From contig CAYJAB010000015.1 of NCBI GenBank assembly GCA_964368305.1, positions 1 to 29,793 on the forward strand: a stretch of 29,793 nucleotides of DNA, read 5' to 3'. Numbering within the stretch: position 1 is the stretch's first letter; each line of letters opens with the position of its first letter. Below are positions 1-8,929 of this stretch, piece after piece. The notes under the pieces were generated by a model. It saw only the letters and a program-made list of their open reading frames with translations. It was not told where the DNA came from and made no database searches. The translations under genes and the position numbers were made by a program. Source of the DNA: CAYJAB01 sp964368305 (GTDB taxonomy: Bacteria; Bacillota_I; Bacilli_A; Erysipelotrichales; Erysipelotrichaceae).

Positions 1-411
1 CGATTTATTATAAGAAGCATCATATTCCTCTTGTGCATTATCGCTATAGACAAAATATTTTGAACCTATTGTTATATCAGATTTCAATCTTTCAGCTTGC
101 TCTACTAATTTTTCCAATGCTGTTTCATCTAAATAATCATCTGGATCACATATTAAAAAATAAGGAGTCTCTATCTTTTCAATTGTTTGTTGAAGAACTG
201 ATCCATATCCTCCATTTTCTTTAAGTATTGCTAAGATACGTTCATCTTTTTTAGCATACTCTTCTAAAATTGGTTGTTCATTTGCTGGTGAACCATCATT
301 TACAGCATAAACAACAAAATCTTTATATGTTTGGTTCAGTAGAGAGTCTAAACATTTTCTTACATATTTCTCTACATTATAAATTGGTACAATAATACTA
401 ACTTTTGCCAT
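1..411 (-). CDS. Family 2 glycosyltransferase, 3' end cut by window edge
   Basis: Partial gene: 137 codons are visible from the ATG at 411 to the window edge, with no stop. The N-terminus has the GT-A fold signature of family 2 enzymes: SIIVPIYNVEKY at residues 5-16, an NDGS motif at 38-41, and a DPDD metal/nucleotide-sugar motif at 89-92. No signal peptide or membrane segment is seen in this part, so it is probably a cytoplasmic enzyme that adds a sugar to the lipid-linked repeat unit; donor and acceptor cannot be read. A GGAG-type ribosome binding site lies just before the ATG. The start overlaps the end of the preceding GT2 gene by 14 bases, so the two are probably translationally coupled in one operon. 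Confidence 0.93.
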   Translation of the reverse strand, partial: MAKVSIIVPIYNVEKYVRKCLDSLLNQTYKDFVVYAVNDGSPANEQPILEEYAKKDERILAILKENGGYGSVLQQTIEKIETPYFLICDPDDYLDETALEKLVEQAERLKSDITIGSKYFVYSDNAQEEYDASYNKS

Positions 412-1381
412 ATGTTCTCCTTTTTAAAGCGCAATACACTTTTAATTTAAACTCCGATAAATAAATATGATCTGCTTTAGTCGCAATACTTTGATACGTA
501 TGTTTTTTATAATCTTTAAAATGAATCTTCAGGAATATAAATGTATGTGTTATAAAATCATTCACAAATTTCTTATCTTGAAGTTTAGGTAACTTTCTTA
601 AGCACTCTACAATATTGTTAACTGCTAACTCTCTTAAGTAAGGATAATACAGTTGATACTCTTGCTTCTTCTCAAAATAATCAATATTAATTAAAATCAT
701 GTCAAAGATATCATACAATTTGTGATCTGCAGCAGAAGTGATATTCCCAGGGCGATCTATTAAGTAGTTATAAATTGGAGTATGTACAAAGTAAATACGC
801 TTTGCCTCACTTAATATTCGATAAGTAGTCCCTAAGTCTTCATATCTTTTTCCCTTTGGATATTCAATAGAATACTCAGTAAATAAAGATGTTCGATACA
901 ATTTATTCCATGCACAATTTTGAATTGTCGATAAAAGTTCAGGATTACTCTTTAAAGTATACATTTGATTTTCTAAATGAGCACTTGTAATTTTTTCCTT
1001 CACATTTGTAGTTTGCCAATATTGATTATAATCTCCAATAATTAAATCCGCATCATATTTAGTTGCTGTTTCCATCATGATTTCAATTGCATTTTTTTCT
1101 AATGAATCATCACTATCCACAAAAAAGATATACTTTCCCTTTACATAAGAAAGCGCGTAATTTCTTGCATCACTTAACCCACCATTTTCTTTATCCAATA
1201 AAATAAAGCGTGAATCCTCTTGTGTAAATCGCAATGCAATATCTCTTGATTGATCTTTAGAGCCATCATTCACACAAAATACTTCTATATTTGAATAAGT
1301 TTGATTTTTTATAGAATGAAGACAACTTTCAAGATATGCTTCTACTTCATAAATTGGAACAATAATACTTACCAAATCCAT
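398..1381 (-). CDS. Family 2 glycosyltransferase (EpsJ/WcaA-like)
   Basis: A 327-residue family 2 glycosyltransferase. It shows VSIIVPIYEVEAYLESC at the N-terminus, NDGSKD from residue 38 and a DSDD motif at 89-92. A GT-A domain fills about the first 200 residues and a helical, basic C-terminal part follows. Such enzymes transfer one sugar from a nucleotide donor to a growing undecaprenyl-linked repeat at the inner face of the membrane; the specific sugar is unknown. A GTG at 1390 would also open the frame, but the ATG at 1381 sits 7 bases behind AGAGGTGG and one base after the stop of the flippase gene, so it is preferred. The two adjacent GT2 genes share only the generic N-terminal motifs, so they are probably different linkages rather than a recent duplication. 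Confidence 0.92.
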   Translation of the reverse strand: MDLVSIIVPIYEVEAYLESCLHSIKNQTYSNIEVFCVNDGSKDQSRDIALRFTQEDSRFILLDKENGGLSDARNYALSYVKGKYIFFVDSDDSLEKNAIEIMMETATKYDADLIIGDYNQYWQTTNVKEKITSAHLENQMYTLKSNPELLSTIQNCAWNKLYRTSLFTEYSIEYPKGKRYEDLGTTYRILSEAKRIYFVHTPIYNYLIDRPGNITSAADHKLYDIFDMILINIDYFEKKQEYQLYYPYLRELAVNNIVECLRKLPKLQDKKFVNDFITHTFIFLKIHFKDYKKHTYQSIATKADHIYLSEFKLKVYCALKRRTYGKS

Positions 1382-1382
1382 A

Positions 1383-2822
1383 TTATCCACCTCTTTTCAA
1401 CACTTTAGATATTAATGACTTATGGAATGAATCCTTAAGTATCGTTAAACAGCTAAAATATACAACAATCCCTACAACGATTTGAATACATGTTCCTTTA
1501 ACACTATTTGGGGTAATTGTACCTACAAAATAAGTAACTACATACATAATTGCACCAGCTATTAAGTACTTATAATATAATTTAAACGAATAATTCAACA
1601 CAAGTGTTTTTCTAACCGCGAAGTATTGATATACAGTAACTGCACACTCCGCAATAACACTTGCGATAACTGTACCTACTGATGCGAGCGATGGTATTAA
1701 TAATAAGTTTAAAATGAAGTTAATAGATGCACCGCCAACTACAGACTGCGTATATTGTTTCATTTTTCCTGTTGGAAGCATATATTGTGTTCCAAATACA
1801 TTACTTAATGAGATAAATAAAATTATTGGAGATGTAAGAATAATTAAAAACCCTACAAGTGAGAAATCTTCTGGTAAAAACCATCCAATAAATTTCTCAG
1901 CAACTGCCCAAAGTCCAAAAATCATTGGAATAGACAAATATAAAGCTACTTGATACGTATTTTGTAAATACACATGAATTTGATTATAATCCCCTTTACT
2001 TGCGGTATTCGCAATTCTTGGAAGCATTACACTCCCAACTGCAGTTACAAAAAACAAAAACATCTTAACAAACTTTTGTGCTTGCCCATAATAAGCAACA
2101 TGAGAAATATTTTGAGGATAAAGTACACCTAACATTGTCATGTCTAATTGAGAATACACACTAATCGCGATTTGAGGAATAAAAAACGCAATATTTGGCT
2201 TAATGTGTGAAACAACTCCACTTAACGTAATTTTTTCAAAATGAATATATTGTTTAAGTTGTACCCACATAATAAACTGTCCAAGTACTGCTGTAATACT
2301 ATTTAAGAATATAAACAAACCTAAATCAGATTCTTCTTTAATAAAAGTAAAAATACAAATAATACTAATTATCTTTACGATTATATTTCTAATACTTGCC
2401 TTTTTAAAATCCTCAACCCCATTAAAAAACCAAGTAATATCTAATGAAACAGAAAGTAAAGTAATCCCTTGTATTAACATATATAACTGATATTGATGTC
2501 CCATTACAATTACAAATGAGAAATACAATATGCTCGTTAGACATAAACTAAAAATTTGCATCGCAAAAATTTCAAAAAATGTTCTTGAAAGATCTTTTTT
2601 ATTATCACGCACTTCTGCGATCTTTTTATTTCCATACGTATTTACCCCAAGTATTCCAAAGAGCACAAACCACTGTACAATATTTCCTGAGAAATCATTA
2701 ATTCCAACCATTGTTGGTCCTAAGACTTTTGCGATATATGGTGTCGTGATTAAAGGTGTCAATAAAATAAACACTTGATATAATACGTTATACAAATAAT
2801 TTTTAAATAGTTTATTGTCCAT
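1383..2822 (-). CDS. Wzx-type polysaccharide repeat-unit flippase
   Basis: A 479-residue polytopic protein of the MVF/polysaccharide-transport (RfbX/Wzx) superfamily, with about 12-14 hydrophobic segments across its full length. The N-terminus is typical: an amphipathic stretch, LYNVLYQVFILLTPLITTPY, followed by an IAKVLGP segment, which matches the 'P-Y-hydrophobic-LG' signature of Wzx proteins. Its expected role is to turn the undecaprenyl-pyrophosphate-linked repeat unit to the outer face of the membrane for polymerisation. It lies 19 bases downstream of glf and directly upstream of two GT2 genes, the usual company of a Wzx/Wzy cluster. No Wzy polymerase is recognisable in this window. The start is the only sensible ATG. 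Confidence 0.93.
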   Translation of the reverse strand: MDNKLFKNYLYNVLYQVFILLTPLITTPYIAKVLGPTMVGINDFSGNIVQWFVLFGILGVNTYGNKKIAEVRDNKKDLSRTFFEIFAMQIFSLCLTSILYFSFVIVMGHQYQLYMLIQGITLLSVSLDITWFFNGVEDFKKASIRNIIVKIISIICIFTFIKEESDLGLFIFLNSITAVLGQFIMWVQLKQYIHFEKITLSGVVSHIKPNIAFFIPQIAISVYSQLDMTMLGVLYPQNISHVAYYGQAQKFVKMFLFFVTAVGSVMLPRIANTASKGDYNQIHVYLQNTYQVALYLSIPMIFGLWAVAEKFIGWFLPEDFSLVGFLIILTSPIILFISLSNVFGTQYMLPTGKMKQYTQSVVGGASINFILNLLLIPSLASVGTVIASVIAECAVTVYQYFAVRKTLVLNYSFKLYYKYLIAGAIMYVVTYFVGTITPNSVKGTCIQIVVGIVVYFSCLTILKDSFHKSLISKVLKRGG

Positions 2823-2841
2823 TAAATCCCCTAACTAAAAA

Positions 2842-4029
2842 TTAATCTTTAATTTCTTTATATAAATCTAATGCCGCAAGTATCATATTATCCATATTGT
2901 AATATTGATATTGAGCCAACCTTCCAAGTAGGTATAAATTAGAATATCCTTTTAAATCAGAAACATATTGATGATATTTTTCTTGATTTTCCTTTGTAAA
3001 AATTGGGTAGTAAGGAATATTCCCTTTTTCTTTACTTCTTAAATAAGCCATAGGATACTCATATGCAATCGTTGTCGCATTTGGCTTGTCTTTCATAAAG
3101 TGCTTGTACTCTGTAATACGTGTGTATGGATATGCATCATATGCACCTGGATAATTCACAGTTGCAACTTCTTGAAAGATACCTTGATGATGTTCAAGTT
3201 TAAATTCTAAAGAACGATATGGAAGTTCTCCATATTTCAAATCTAGTAATTCTTCAATTTGACCTGTAAAAATCACTTTTTTAGAATAAACACAAGAATC
3301 AAAATAAATCTGACCCTCTTTTAATTGAATATGATCACATACATCCGTATTTAATACAACATCAATTAATGAACTTTCTAACATCTTTTCAAAGACAGCA
3401 GTAAACCCATTTACTGGCATCATTTGAAGTTGCCCAGGAAAATACCCTTCTTGATATGATAACAAAACAGGTACACGTGCAGTGACTGCAGGATCAATTT
3501 GATCAGCCTCAAGTCCCCATTGCTTCATCGTATAATGCTTAAATACATTTTCAAATATAAATTCAGCAAGTTCTTGAACGAGCTCATTTTTATTTTCACG
3601 AAGTTTTAAAATTGGAACACTGTCCCCTTCTTTAAACTCCTCAAATAATGCTGTTTTAATTAAAGTTGCTTTTTCACTATCAAAACATTTTTCAATACTT
3701 GTTAAATTAAATGGGATTGGTACATATGTATTCTGTACTTTTCCAAGCACTTTATGATCATACTCCATCCACTCATCAAACGATGAAACATAATCCATAA
3801 TATCTTGATTAAACGTATGAAAAATATGAGGTCCATATTTTTGCACACGAACTCCCTCTTCATTTAAATAGTCATACATATTTCCTGCAATATGATCACG
3901 TCTTTCAATAATTAAGACTTTCTTTCCATCATTTGAAAAACGTTCTGCCATTACAGTTCCTGCAAACCCAGCACCAATAATAATCACATCGTATGCTTGG
4001 TAATTTTCAATTTTATTTAAAATATTCAT
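2842..4029 (-). CDS. glf: UDP-galactopyranose mutase
   Basis: A 395-residue flavoenzyme that interconverts UDP-galactopyranose and UDP-galactofuranose in the cytoplasm. The N-terminus carries the FAD-binding Rossmann signature IIIGAGFAG at about residues 16-24, followed by an acidic strand end (ERRDHIAGN). The UGM-specific segment YGPHIFHT is at 65-72, and a late PYTRITEYKHF segment supplies the conserved active-site Arg. Length and motifs match bacterial Glf, which needs reduced FAD. Its presence implies that galactofuranose is part of the exported polymer, probably added by one of the neighbouring GT2 or GT4 enzymes. It follows the GT4 gene by 9 bases within the same operon. Confidence 0.97.
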   Translation of the reverse strand: MNILNKIENYQAYDVIIIGAGFAGTVMAERFSNDGKKVLIIERRDHIAGNMYDYLNEEGVRVQKYGPHIFHTFNQDIMDYVSSFDEWMEYDHKVLGKVQNTYVPIPFNLTSIEKCFDSEKATLIKTALFEEFKEGDSVPILKLRENKNELVQELAEFIFENVFKHYTMKQWGLEADQIDPAVTARVPVLLSYQEGYFPGQLQMMPVNGFTAVFEKMLESSLIDVVLNTDVCDHIQLKEGQIYFDSCVYSKKVIFTGQIEELLDLKYGELPYRSLEFKLEHHQGIFQEVATVNYPGAYDAYPYTRITEYKHFMKDKPNATTIAYEYPMAYLRSKEKGNIPYYPIFTKENQEKYHQYVSDLKGYSNLYLLGRLAQYQYYNMDNMILAALDLYKEIKD

Positions 4030-4038
4030 ATTGCTCTC

Positions 4039-5187
4039 CTATGACTGAAATAGCTCATCTATTTCTTGTTTTATTTTTTCATTATCATATTGATATGACT
4101 CAAGATTTTTTTTACAACTTAAAACTTCCTCTTTATGATCTAAAACATACTTTAAACCTTCATTTAAGTTCTCTTGTGTATTTTCATATACCCATCCATA
4201 TCCATCTTGAATTTGCTCATCAATACCAGCAACTTCTAAACTTAAAACAGGTGTACTTAAAATCAATGATTCATAAACTACAGTAGGCAATCCCTCATAA
4301 AGTGAGGATAGCACAAATACATCAGCCTGTTTTACATATGAAAATGGATTTTCTTTTTGTCCTAATAATATAAAACTATCTTCTACATTTAATTCCTTAA
4401 TCAATTTTACTAATTCTTCTTTTAATTCACCATCTCCCACAATATAAGATTTGAACTGGTATCCTTGAGAAATCATTTCTGCATGCGCTCTAATAAAACG
4501 ATCATATCTTTTTTGAGGATGAAGACGTCCTACAGAAATACAGGTAAATAAATCATCTCGATAAGAAACTTCCTCTTTTGCTTTTTCAATAATCTCATCG
4601 ACCTGAATAAAATTATGAATACATCCTACATGATTTAATTGATAGACTTCTTGATAAGAGGCAGCAGCCACTTTGCTTACGGCAATGTGATGGTCAAATT
4701 GATTTAATGTTTTAATTAAAACACGGTTATATAAAGGAGAATAATTTTTCACTTTATAATCCGCATGAATCCAGTTTATCTTTTTTATACTATCGCCTGA
4801 TGCTACAAATAAACTACAAAATCCTTCTTTAAATGCTACTTCCACATCGTATTGCTTTTTCAACATCTTCTTTCTTTGCCTTTTAATGCTATTAAAAATG
4901 AATCCTGATTTTATTAATAAAAACATTTTTATTTTCTTTAACACTAAACTCAGTTTTCCACTTTTAATCAATTCTAAGATTGTTATATCTACAACATTAA
5001 AAAAAGAAGTCCCATATATGACATTGACAGATTTTGGCAATAAAGATAACATTTCTCCTCTTGGGTGCAATATTAAAACATCTACATCATATTTATCATA
5101 ATCTAATTGATTTAGTAGATTGATTAACACGCGAGAAACCCCACCAATAACCATTTCATCGTTCACAAACAGCACTCTTTTTTTCAT
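4039..5187 (-). CDS. Family 4 glycosyltransferase (GT-B fold)
   Basis: A 382-residue GT-B enzyme. The N-terminal acceptor domain opens with RVLFVNDEMVIGGVSRVL, with the glycine-rich loop typical of GT4. The C-terminal donor domain has SVGRLHPQKR from residue 218, IVGDGELKEEL near 249, and the catalytic/nucleotide-binding EX7E motif at Glu298 and Glu306 (EGLPTVVYE). It is cytoplasmic, with a short basic amphipathic patch around residues 80-110 that may hold it to the membrane. GT4 enzymes of this type are retaining transferases in capsule and exopolysaccharide assembly; the sugar cannot be deduced. It lies 10 bases after rfbB and 9 bases before glf. Confidence 0.93.
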   Translation of the reverse strand: MKKRVLFVNDEMVIGGVSRVLINLLNQLDYDKYDVDVLILHPRGEMLSLLPKSVNVIYGTSFFNVVDITILELIKSGKLSLVLKKIKMFLLIKSGFIFNSIKRQRKKMLKKQYDVEVAFKEGFCSLFVASGDSIKKINWIHADYKVKNYSPLYNRVLIKTLNQFDHHIAVSKVAAASYQEVYQLNHVGCIHNFIQVDEIIEKAKEEVSYRDDLFTCISVGRLHPQKRYDRFIRAHAEMISQGYQFKSYIVGDGELKEELVKLIKELNVEDSFILLGQKENPFSYVKQADVFVLSSLYEGLPTVVYESLILSTPVLSLEVAGIDEQIQDGYGWVYENTQENLNEGLKYVLDHKEEVLSCKKNLESYQYDNEKIKQEIDELFQS

Positions 5188-5197
5188 CTAAATTTCC

Positions 5198-6220
5198 TTA
5201 CTCTTTATCCTCGTACATTGTTTTATAATAATTTTGGTATTCACCAGAAATAATATTCTTCCACCAATCCTCATTGTCTAAATACCATTGAATTGTTTGT
5301 TTGATACCTGTATCAAAGTTATAAACAGGCTTCCACCCTAATTCAGTCTCCATTTTTGTTGGATCGATTGCATAACGCAAGTCATGTCCTTTACGATCAG
5401 TAACATAACTAATTAAAGTTTCCGGTTTATCAAGTTGTGTTAATATTGTTTTTACAACTTCTAGATTTGTTCTTTCGTTATGTCCACCAATGTTATAAAC
5501 TTCACCTACTTTTCCATTATGGATAATAAGATCAATCGCACTGCAATGATCATATACATGCAACCAATCACGTACATTTTCACCTTTACCATACACTGGA
5601 AGTGATTCATCCGCCAATGCTCTTGCGATCATTAATGGAATCAGCTTTTCAGGGAAATGGTATGGACCATAGTTATTAGAACAACGAGAAATCGTTGCCG
5701 CAAAACCATATGTACGATGATACGCTTGAACAAGTAAATCGGCACTTGCTTTTGAAGCACTGTATGGGCTACTTGTATGAATAGGTGTTTTCTCTGTAAA
5801 GAATAAATCAGGACGATCTAAAGGTAAATCCCCATAAACTTCATCCGTTGAAACTTGATGATAACGTTTCACACCATACTTTCTTGATGCATCCATAAGT
5901 ACCTGTGTTCCAATAATATTTGTTTTTAAGAAAATTTCAGGATTTACAATACTTCTATCCACATGACTTTCTGCTGCAAAGTTCACTACAACATCAAATT
6001 TTTCTTTTTCAAATAAATCATCAACAAATTCGCGATCTGCAATATCTCCTTTTACAAACTTAAACATTGGATTATTTTCCACAGATTTTAATGTTTCAAG
6101 ATTTCCTGCATATGTTAAATTATCTAAACAAACAACATTATATGTAGGATGTTTGTCCAACATATAAAATACAAAATTACTTCCAATAAATCCAGCACCA
6201 CCTGTTACACAAATTTTCAT
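5198..6220 (-). CDS. rfbB: dTDP-glucose 4,6-dehydratase
   Basis: A 340-residue extended short-chain dehydrogenase/reductase that converts dTDP-D-glucose to dTDP-4-keto-6-deoxy-D-glucose. It has the NAD-binding GGAGFIGS at residues 7-14, FAAESHVDRS at 81-90, the RfbB/RmlB STDEVYG at 124-130 with the acid pair used in dehydration, and the catalytic Tyr153/Lys157 (YSASK). Length is normal for the family. The product normally goes to rhamnose, but rmlC and rmlD are absent here; FdtA/FdtB and WecE homologs, encoded in the neighbouring transcription unit, are the likely consumers. It lies 23 bases downstream of a GT-C gene in an operon separate from rfbA. Confidence 0.97.
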   Translation of the reverse strand: MKICVTGGAGFIGSNFVFYMLDKHPTYNVVCLDNLTYAGNLETLKSVENNPMFKFVKGDIADREFVDDLFEKEKFDVVVNFAAESHVDRSIVNPEIFLKTNIIGTQVLMDASRKYGVKRYHQVSTDEVYGDLPLDRPDLFFTEKTPIHTSSPYSASKASADLLVQAYHRTYGFAATISRCSNNYGPYHFPEKLIPLMIARALADESLPVYGKGENVRDWLHVYDHCSAIDLIIHNGKVGEVYNIGGHNERTNLEVVKTILTQLDKPETLISYVTDRKGHDLRYAIDPTKMETELGWKPVYNFDTGIKQTIQWYLDNEDWWKNIISGEYQNYYKTMYEDKE

Positions 6221-6243
6221 ATTATTTCCTCTTTTCTTTCCTT

Positions 6244-7683
6244 TTATTTTACAATACTTTCGTCAATTTGTTTCGCACAAATAATAAATAATACTGGCGA
6301 AAGCAATAATATATATCGAGGTCCTGCCTCAAACAAGATTAAATATGTAAAGAATCCTAAAAATATTAACTTTAAGACACGATTAATTGATCCATTACTT
6401 TTAAAATTCAACCATACTCCAACTAAAATAAACAAATGTATAAATTGCGAATATCCATCAATTAAATACTTTCCAAACCCTTCCGTGAAAAAGATTCTTG
6501 TTTCTCCGTTTTTTAGTGGATTTATTAAGATGTACTCACTCATTCCATAAGTACCATCTCCCCAAGTTGCTTCCAACTTATATTGTGCCAACTCTAATAA
6601 TTTAATCGGACCTAACTCTGTGACTCTTTCAACAATTCCATCTATATAAAAATCTGTGACTTCTTGTTTTCCTGCCTGATCTAATCGTATTCCCCATTGT
6701 AAAGACTCATCATAGTCTTCATTGTTATATCGTCCCTTTGCATCATAGTTTAATCCTGCGTACATCCAATAAAGCGGAGTCATTCCACTATCTTCAAATT
6801 TAGCATAAGAATAATGTTTTTTATCTACCATATCTCCAAACACTTGATTTACGCCTATAAATACAACAAATGGAATAATCAACAAAATCTTTGTCTTTAA
6901 TTTAAACTCAATTAATCCATAAATTGTATATGCAATTAAGATAATTAATAATAAGATTTTAAATACACCACCTATTGCAACCGCAATTGATAATAAAACA
7001 ATCGATACAATTGAATGATTTATTTTTTGATCTTTATAAATAAAATAAATCGCCATTGCAAAAAACGGGAGTGCAACTGTATCACTATATGGTATAAGTG
7101 TATACGCAATATATGGATAAAATAAAAGTAAAATCATACTTGTTATACACACCGTTGTAGTTTTGTAATTATTTCTTAGCGTTAAATAAATAAAAATCAC
7201 TGTAATATTAATACACGCAGTCCCTAATATAAACAAAGCATGCAAATTAAAATATATATTCTTAAAGATAAACTCATATAACATCAAAAGCGAATAATTA
7301 AACGGATAATTATATAAATATGCATGATGTTGAGAAACAAGCTGTTTTCCCGATGCTGTTTCATACGCCATATTATATACCCATCCAAAATCCCATCCTG
7401 GATGCATTTGGAAATACTTAATAAAAAAAACAACTACTATATTATAAATCACAAGCCCAATAATAAAAAACAGATCCATTTTACGTTTTGTAATACTTTG
7501 ACAATTTATTTTTAACTTCTGCCATATCAAATAACTTACCCCAATGCATATGATATTCATAGACATTAATCCATAGTTTTGTGTATATAAACTTACTGTA
7601 ATAATTGAAACAAAGATTAAAGACATCGCAACAAGTGCTAAGTAATCAATTGACTTATTTAAAAACTGTTTAATCGATTCCAT
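6244..7683 (-). CDS. GT-C-like polytopic glycosyltransferase (GT39/PMT-like)
   Basis: A 479-residue membrane protein with roughly 10-12 hydrophobic segments. After the second or third segment comes an extracytoplasmic loop, HPGWDFGWVYNMA, whose Asp fits the catalytic acidic position of GT-C enzymes. A late FEAGPRYILLLSP segment resembles the Arg-Tyr region near the end of GT39/ArnT-like proteins. The inferred job is transfer of a polyprenyl-phosphate sugar outside the membrane; a polymerase-like role cannot be excluded. An upstream ATG at 7695 opens the same frame, but the ATG at 7683 has GAGGG 7 bases before it. The promoter at 7734-7707 would also start RNA near 7700, too close for the first ATG. 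This is the first gene of its operon. Confidence 0.75.
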   Translation of the reverse strand: MESIKQFLNKSIDYLALVAMSLIFVSIITVSLYTQNYGLMSMNIICIGVSYLIWQKLKINCQSITKRKMDLFFIIGLVIYNIVVVFFIKYFQMHPGWDFGWVYNMAYETASGKQLVSQHHAYLYNYPFNYSLLMLYEFIFKNIYFNLHALFILGTACINITVIFIYLTLRNNYKTTTVCITSMILLLFYPYIAYTLIPYSDTVALPFFAMAIYFIYKDQKINHSIVSIVLLSIAVAIGGVFKILLLIILIAYTIYGLIEFKLKTKILLIIPFVVFIGVNQVFGDMVDKKHYSYAKFEDSGMTPLYWMYAGLNYDAKGRYNNEDYDESLQWGIRLDQAGKQEVTDFYIDGIVERVTELGPIKLLELAQYKLEATWGDGTYGMSEYILINPLKNGETRIFFTEGFGKYLIDGYSQFIHLFILVGVWLNFKSNGSINRVLKLIFLGFFTYLILFEAGPRYILLLSPVLFIICAKQIDESIVK

Positions 7684-7706
7684 AAATTCCCTCATTTTTC
7701 TTTAAA

Positions 7707-7734
7707 AGTATACCATAATTACAAGAATTCTCAA
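7707..7734 (-). promoter_or_regulatory. Sigma-A-type promoter with extended -10
   Basis: On the minus strand, TTGAGA (7734-7729) is separated by 16 bases from TATACT (7712-7707). The -10 is preceded by TGG, giving an extended -10 element. It lies between the terminator of the upstream operon and the GT-C gene whose ATG is at 7683, leaving a leader of under 20 bases. It should drive the GT-C gene, rfbB, the GT4, glf, the flippase and the two GT2 genes. Confidence 0.75.
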
Positions 7735-7769
7735 CATTATCTATTAGATGTAAGTAGAAAAACACAAAT

Positions 7770-7822
7770 AAAAAAGCAATAAATCAACACTTTGATGATT
7801 TTACCAAAGAATGATTTATTGC
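7770..7822 (-). terminator. Rho-independent terminator ending the middle operon
   Basis: A perfect 11-bp inverted repeat, GCAATAAATCA at 7776-7786 and TGATTTATTGC at 7812-7822. A nested CTTTG/CAAAG pair lies in the 25-base loop. On the minus strand the stem is followed at once by six T residues (7775-7770). It begins 24 bases after the stop of the small Asp/Cys-rich gene and lies just before a strong promoter, so it separates two transcription units. The stem is AT-rich, so some read-through is possible. Confidence 0.8.
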
Positions 7823-7846
7823 ATAATAATCAAGTATGAATACTAC

Positions 7847-8023
7847 TTAGTCACCATCACAATCACAATCGCAAGATCCGCCACCATCATTACTATCACA
7901 GCTATTGCTTACAGATGTCGGTATGCTATCAGCACTTGGATGATCAACTTTACTTTTTTTATTTCCTTTTATATCCTCTTTTTTAGGACTAAATAATTTC
8001 TCTATAAATTTTACAAATCCCAT
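7847..8023 (-). CDS. 58-residue Asp/Cys-rich small protein, function unknown
   Basis: A small gene of 58 codons at the 3' end of the operon. The ATG lies 12 bases after the rfbA stop with an excellent AAGGAGAAG ribosome binding site between them, and an intrinsic terminator follows 24 bases after its stop. These signals are strong evidence that it is translated. The product has a short N-terminal amphipathic part (MGFVKFIEKLFS), a highly basic stretch around residues 14-25 (PKKEDIKGNKKSK), a polar Ser/Pro/Thr linker, and a tail with SNSCDSNDGGG followed by SCDCDCDGD. That tail has four Cys alternating with Asp. There is no signal peptide or clear membrane segment. The tail could bind metal, serve as a membrane-proximal adaptor, or be a modified-peptide core; none is shown. 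I do not recognise a family. Confidence 0.75.
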   Translation of the reverse strand: MGFVKFIEKLFSPKKEDIKGNKKSKVDHPSADSIPTSVSNSCDSNDGGGSCDCDCDGD

Positions 8024-8035
8024 TTCTTCTCCTTC

Positions 8036-8929
8036 TTACAATTCTTTTTTCTTTGCGTAATATGTTCCTGATGCCACTTTCACTAAATGATCTGCATATG
8101 GAGATTTTCCATATAATTTAGAAGCATCTAATAATTGTTCTTTAGAAATCCATTTATTATAATAAGCAATTTCTTCAAGAACAGATATTTTAATTCCTTG
8201 AATATCTTCTATTGTCTTTACAAAGTTTGCAGCATCAAATAAAGATGAAATTGTACCAGTATCAAGCCACGCAAAACCACGTCCAAACAATTCAACTTCA
8301 AGTTCTTTATTTTCTAAATAAATATTATTTAAATCTGTAATTTCAAGTTCACCACGAACAGAAGGTTTTAAATTCTTCGCATACTCTACAACACGGTTGT
8401 CATAGAAATATAATCCAACTGCTGCATAATGCGATTTAGGATTTACTGGTTTCTCTTCTAGTGATAATACTTTACCATGATCATCAAACTCTACAACACC
8501 AAATCTTTCAGGATCTTTAACATATTGTCCAAAAATAGTTGCTCCATTTTTCTTCTCACTTACTCTTTTTAAAATATCCCCGAATTTACTACCATAGAAA
8601 ATATTATCTCCAAGTACTAGACATACACTATCCTCTCCAATAAACTCTTCCCCAATAATAAATGCTTGTGCAAGTCCATCAGGTGATGGTTGAACTTTAT
8701 ATGAAAGTGATAATCCAAATTGACTTCCATCCCCTAATAATCTTTCAAAGTTTGGAAGATCTACAGGTGTAGAAATTATTAAAATTTCTTTAATCCCAGC
8801 CAACATTAAAGTTGACAGTGGATAATAAATCATAGGTTTATCATAAACCGGTAACAATTGTTTAGATGTTACCTTTGTAAGTGGATAAATACGAGTCCCA
8901 CTTCCTCCTGCTAATACAATACCTTTCAT
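8036..8929 (-). CDS. rfbA: Glucose-1-phosphate thymidylyltransferase
   Basis: A 297-residue nucleotidyltransferase that makes dTDP-D-glucose from dTTP and glucose-1-phosphate, the entry step to all dTDP-sugars here. It carries the signature GIVLAGGSGTR at residues 3-13, TSKQLLPVYDKPMIYYPLS at 21-39, LGDNIFYG at 106-113 with the metal-binding Asp, and a LEEKP segment near 158. Length and motifs are those of RfbA/RmlA. The start overlaps the preceding GT2 stop as TAATG, which implies translational coupling. It is followed after 12 bases by the small Asp/Cys-rich gene. Its partner rfbB lies in the next transcription unit rather than beside it. Confidence 0.97.
   Translation of the reverse strand: MKGIVLAGGSGTRIYPLTKVTSKQLLPVYDKPMIYYPLSTLMLAGIKEILIISTPVDLPNFERLLGDGSQFGLSLSYKVQPSPDGLAQAFIIGEEFIGEDSVCLVLGDNIFYGSKFGDILKRVSEKKNGATIFGQYVKDPERFGVVEFDDHGKVLSLEEKPVNPKSHYAAVGLYFYDNRVVEYAKNLKPSVRGELEITDLNNIYLENKELEVELFGRGFAWLDTGTISSLFDAANFVKTIEDIQGIKISVLEEIAYYNKWISKEQLLDASKLYGKSPYADHLVKVASGTYYAKKKEL

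Noticed and set aside
7811..7996. Plus-strand frame of 61 codons rich in Ile/Thr
   Set aside because: It is antisense to the small Asp/Cys-rich gene and the terminator, has no ribosome binding site, and its repeat-like residues come from the complementary Asp/Cys codons.
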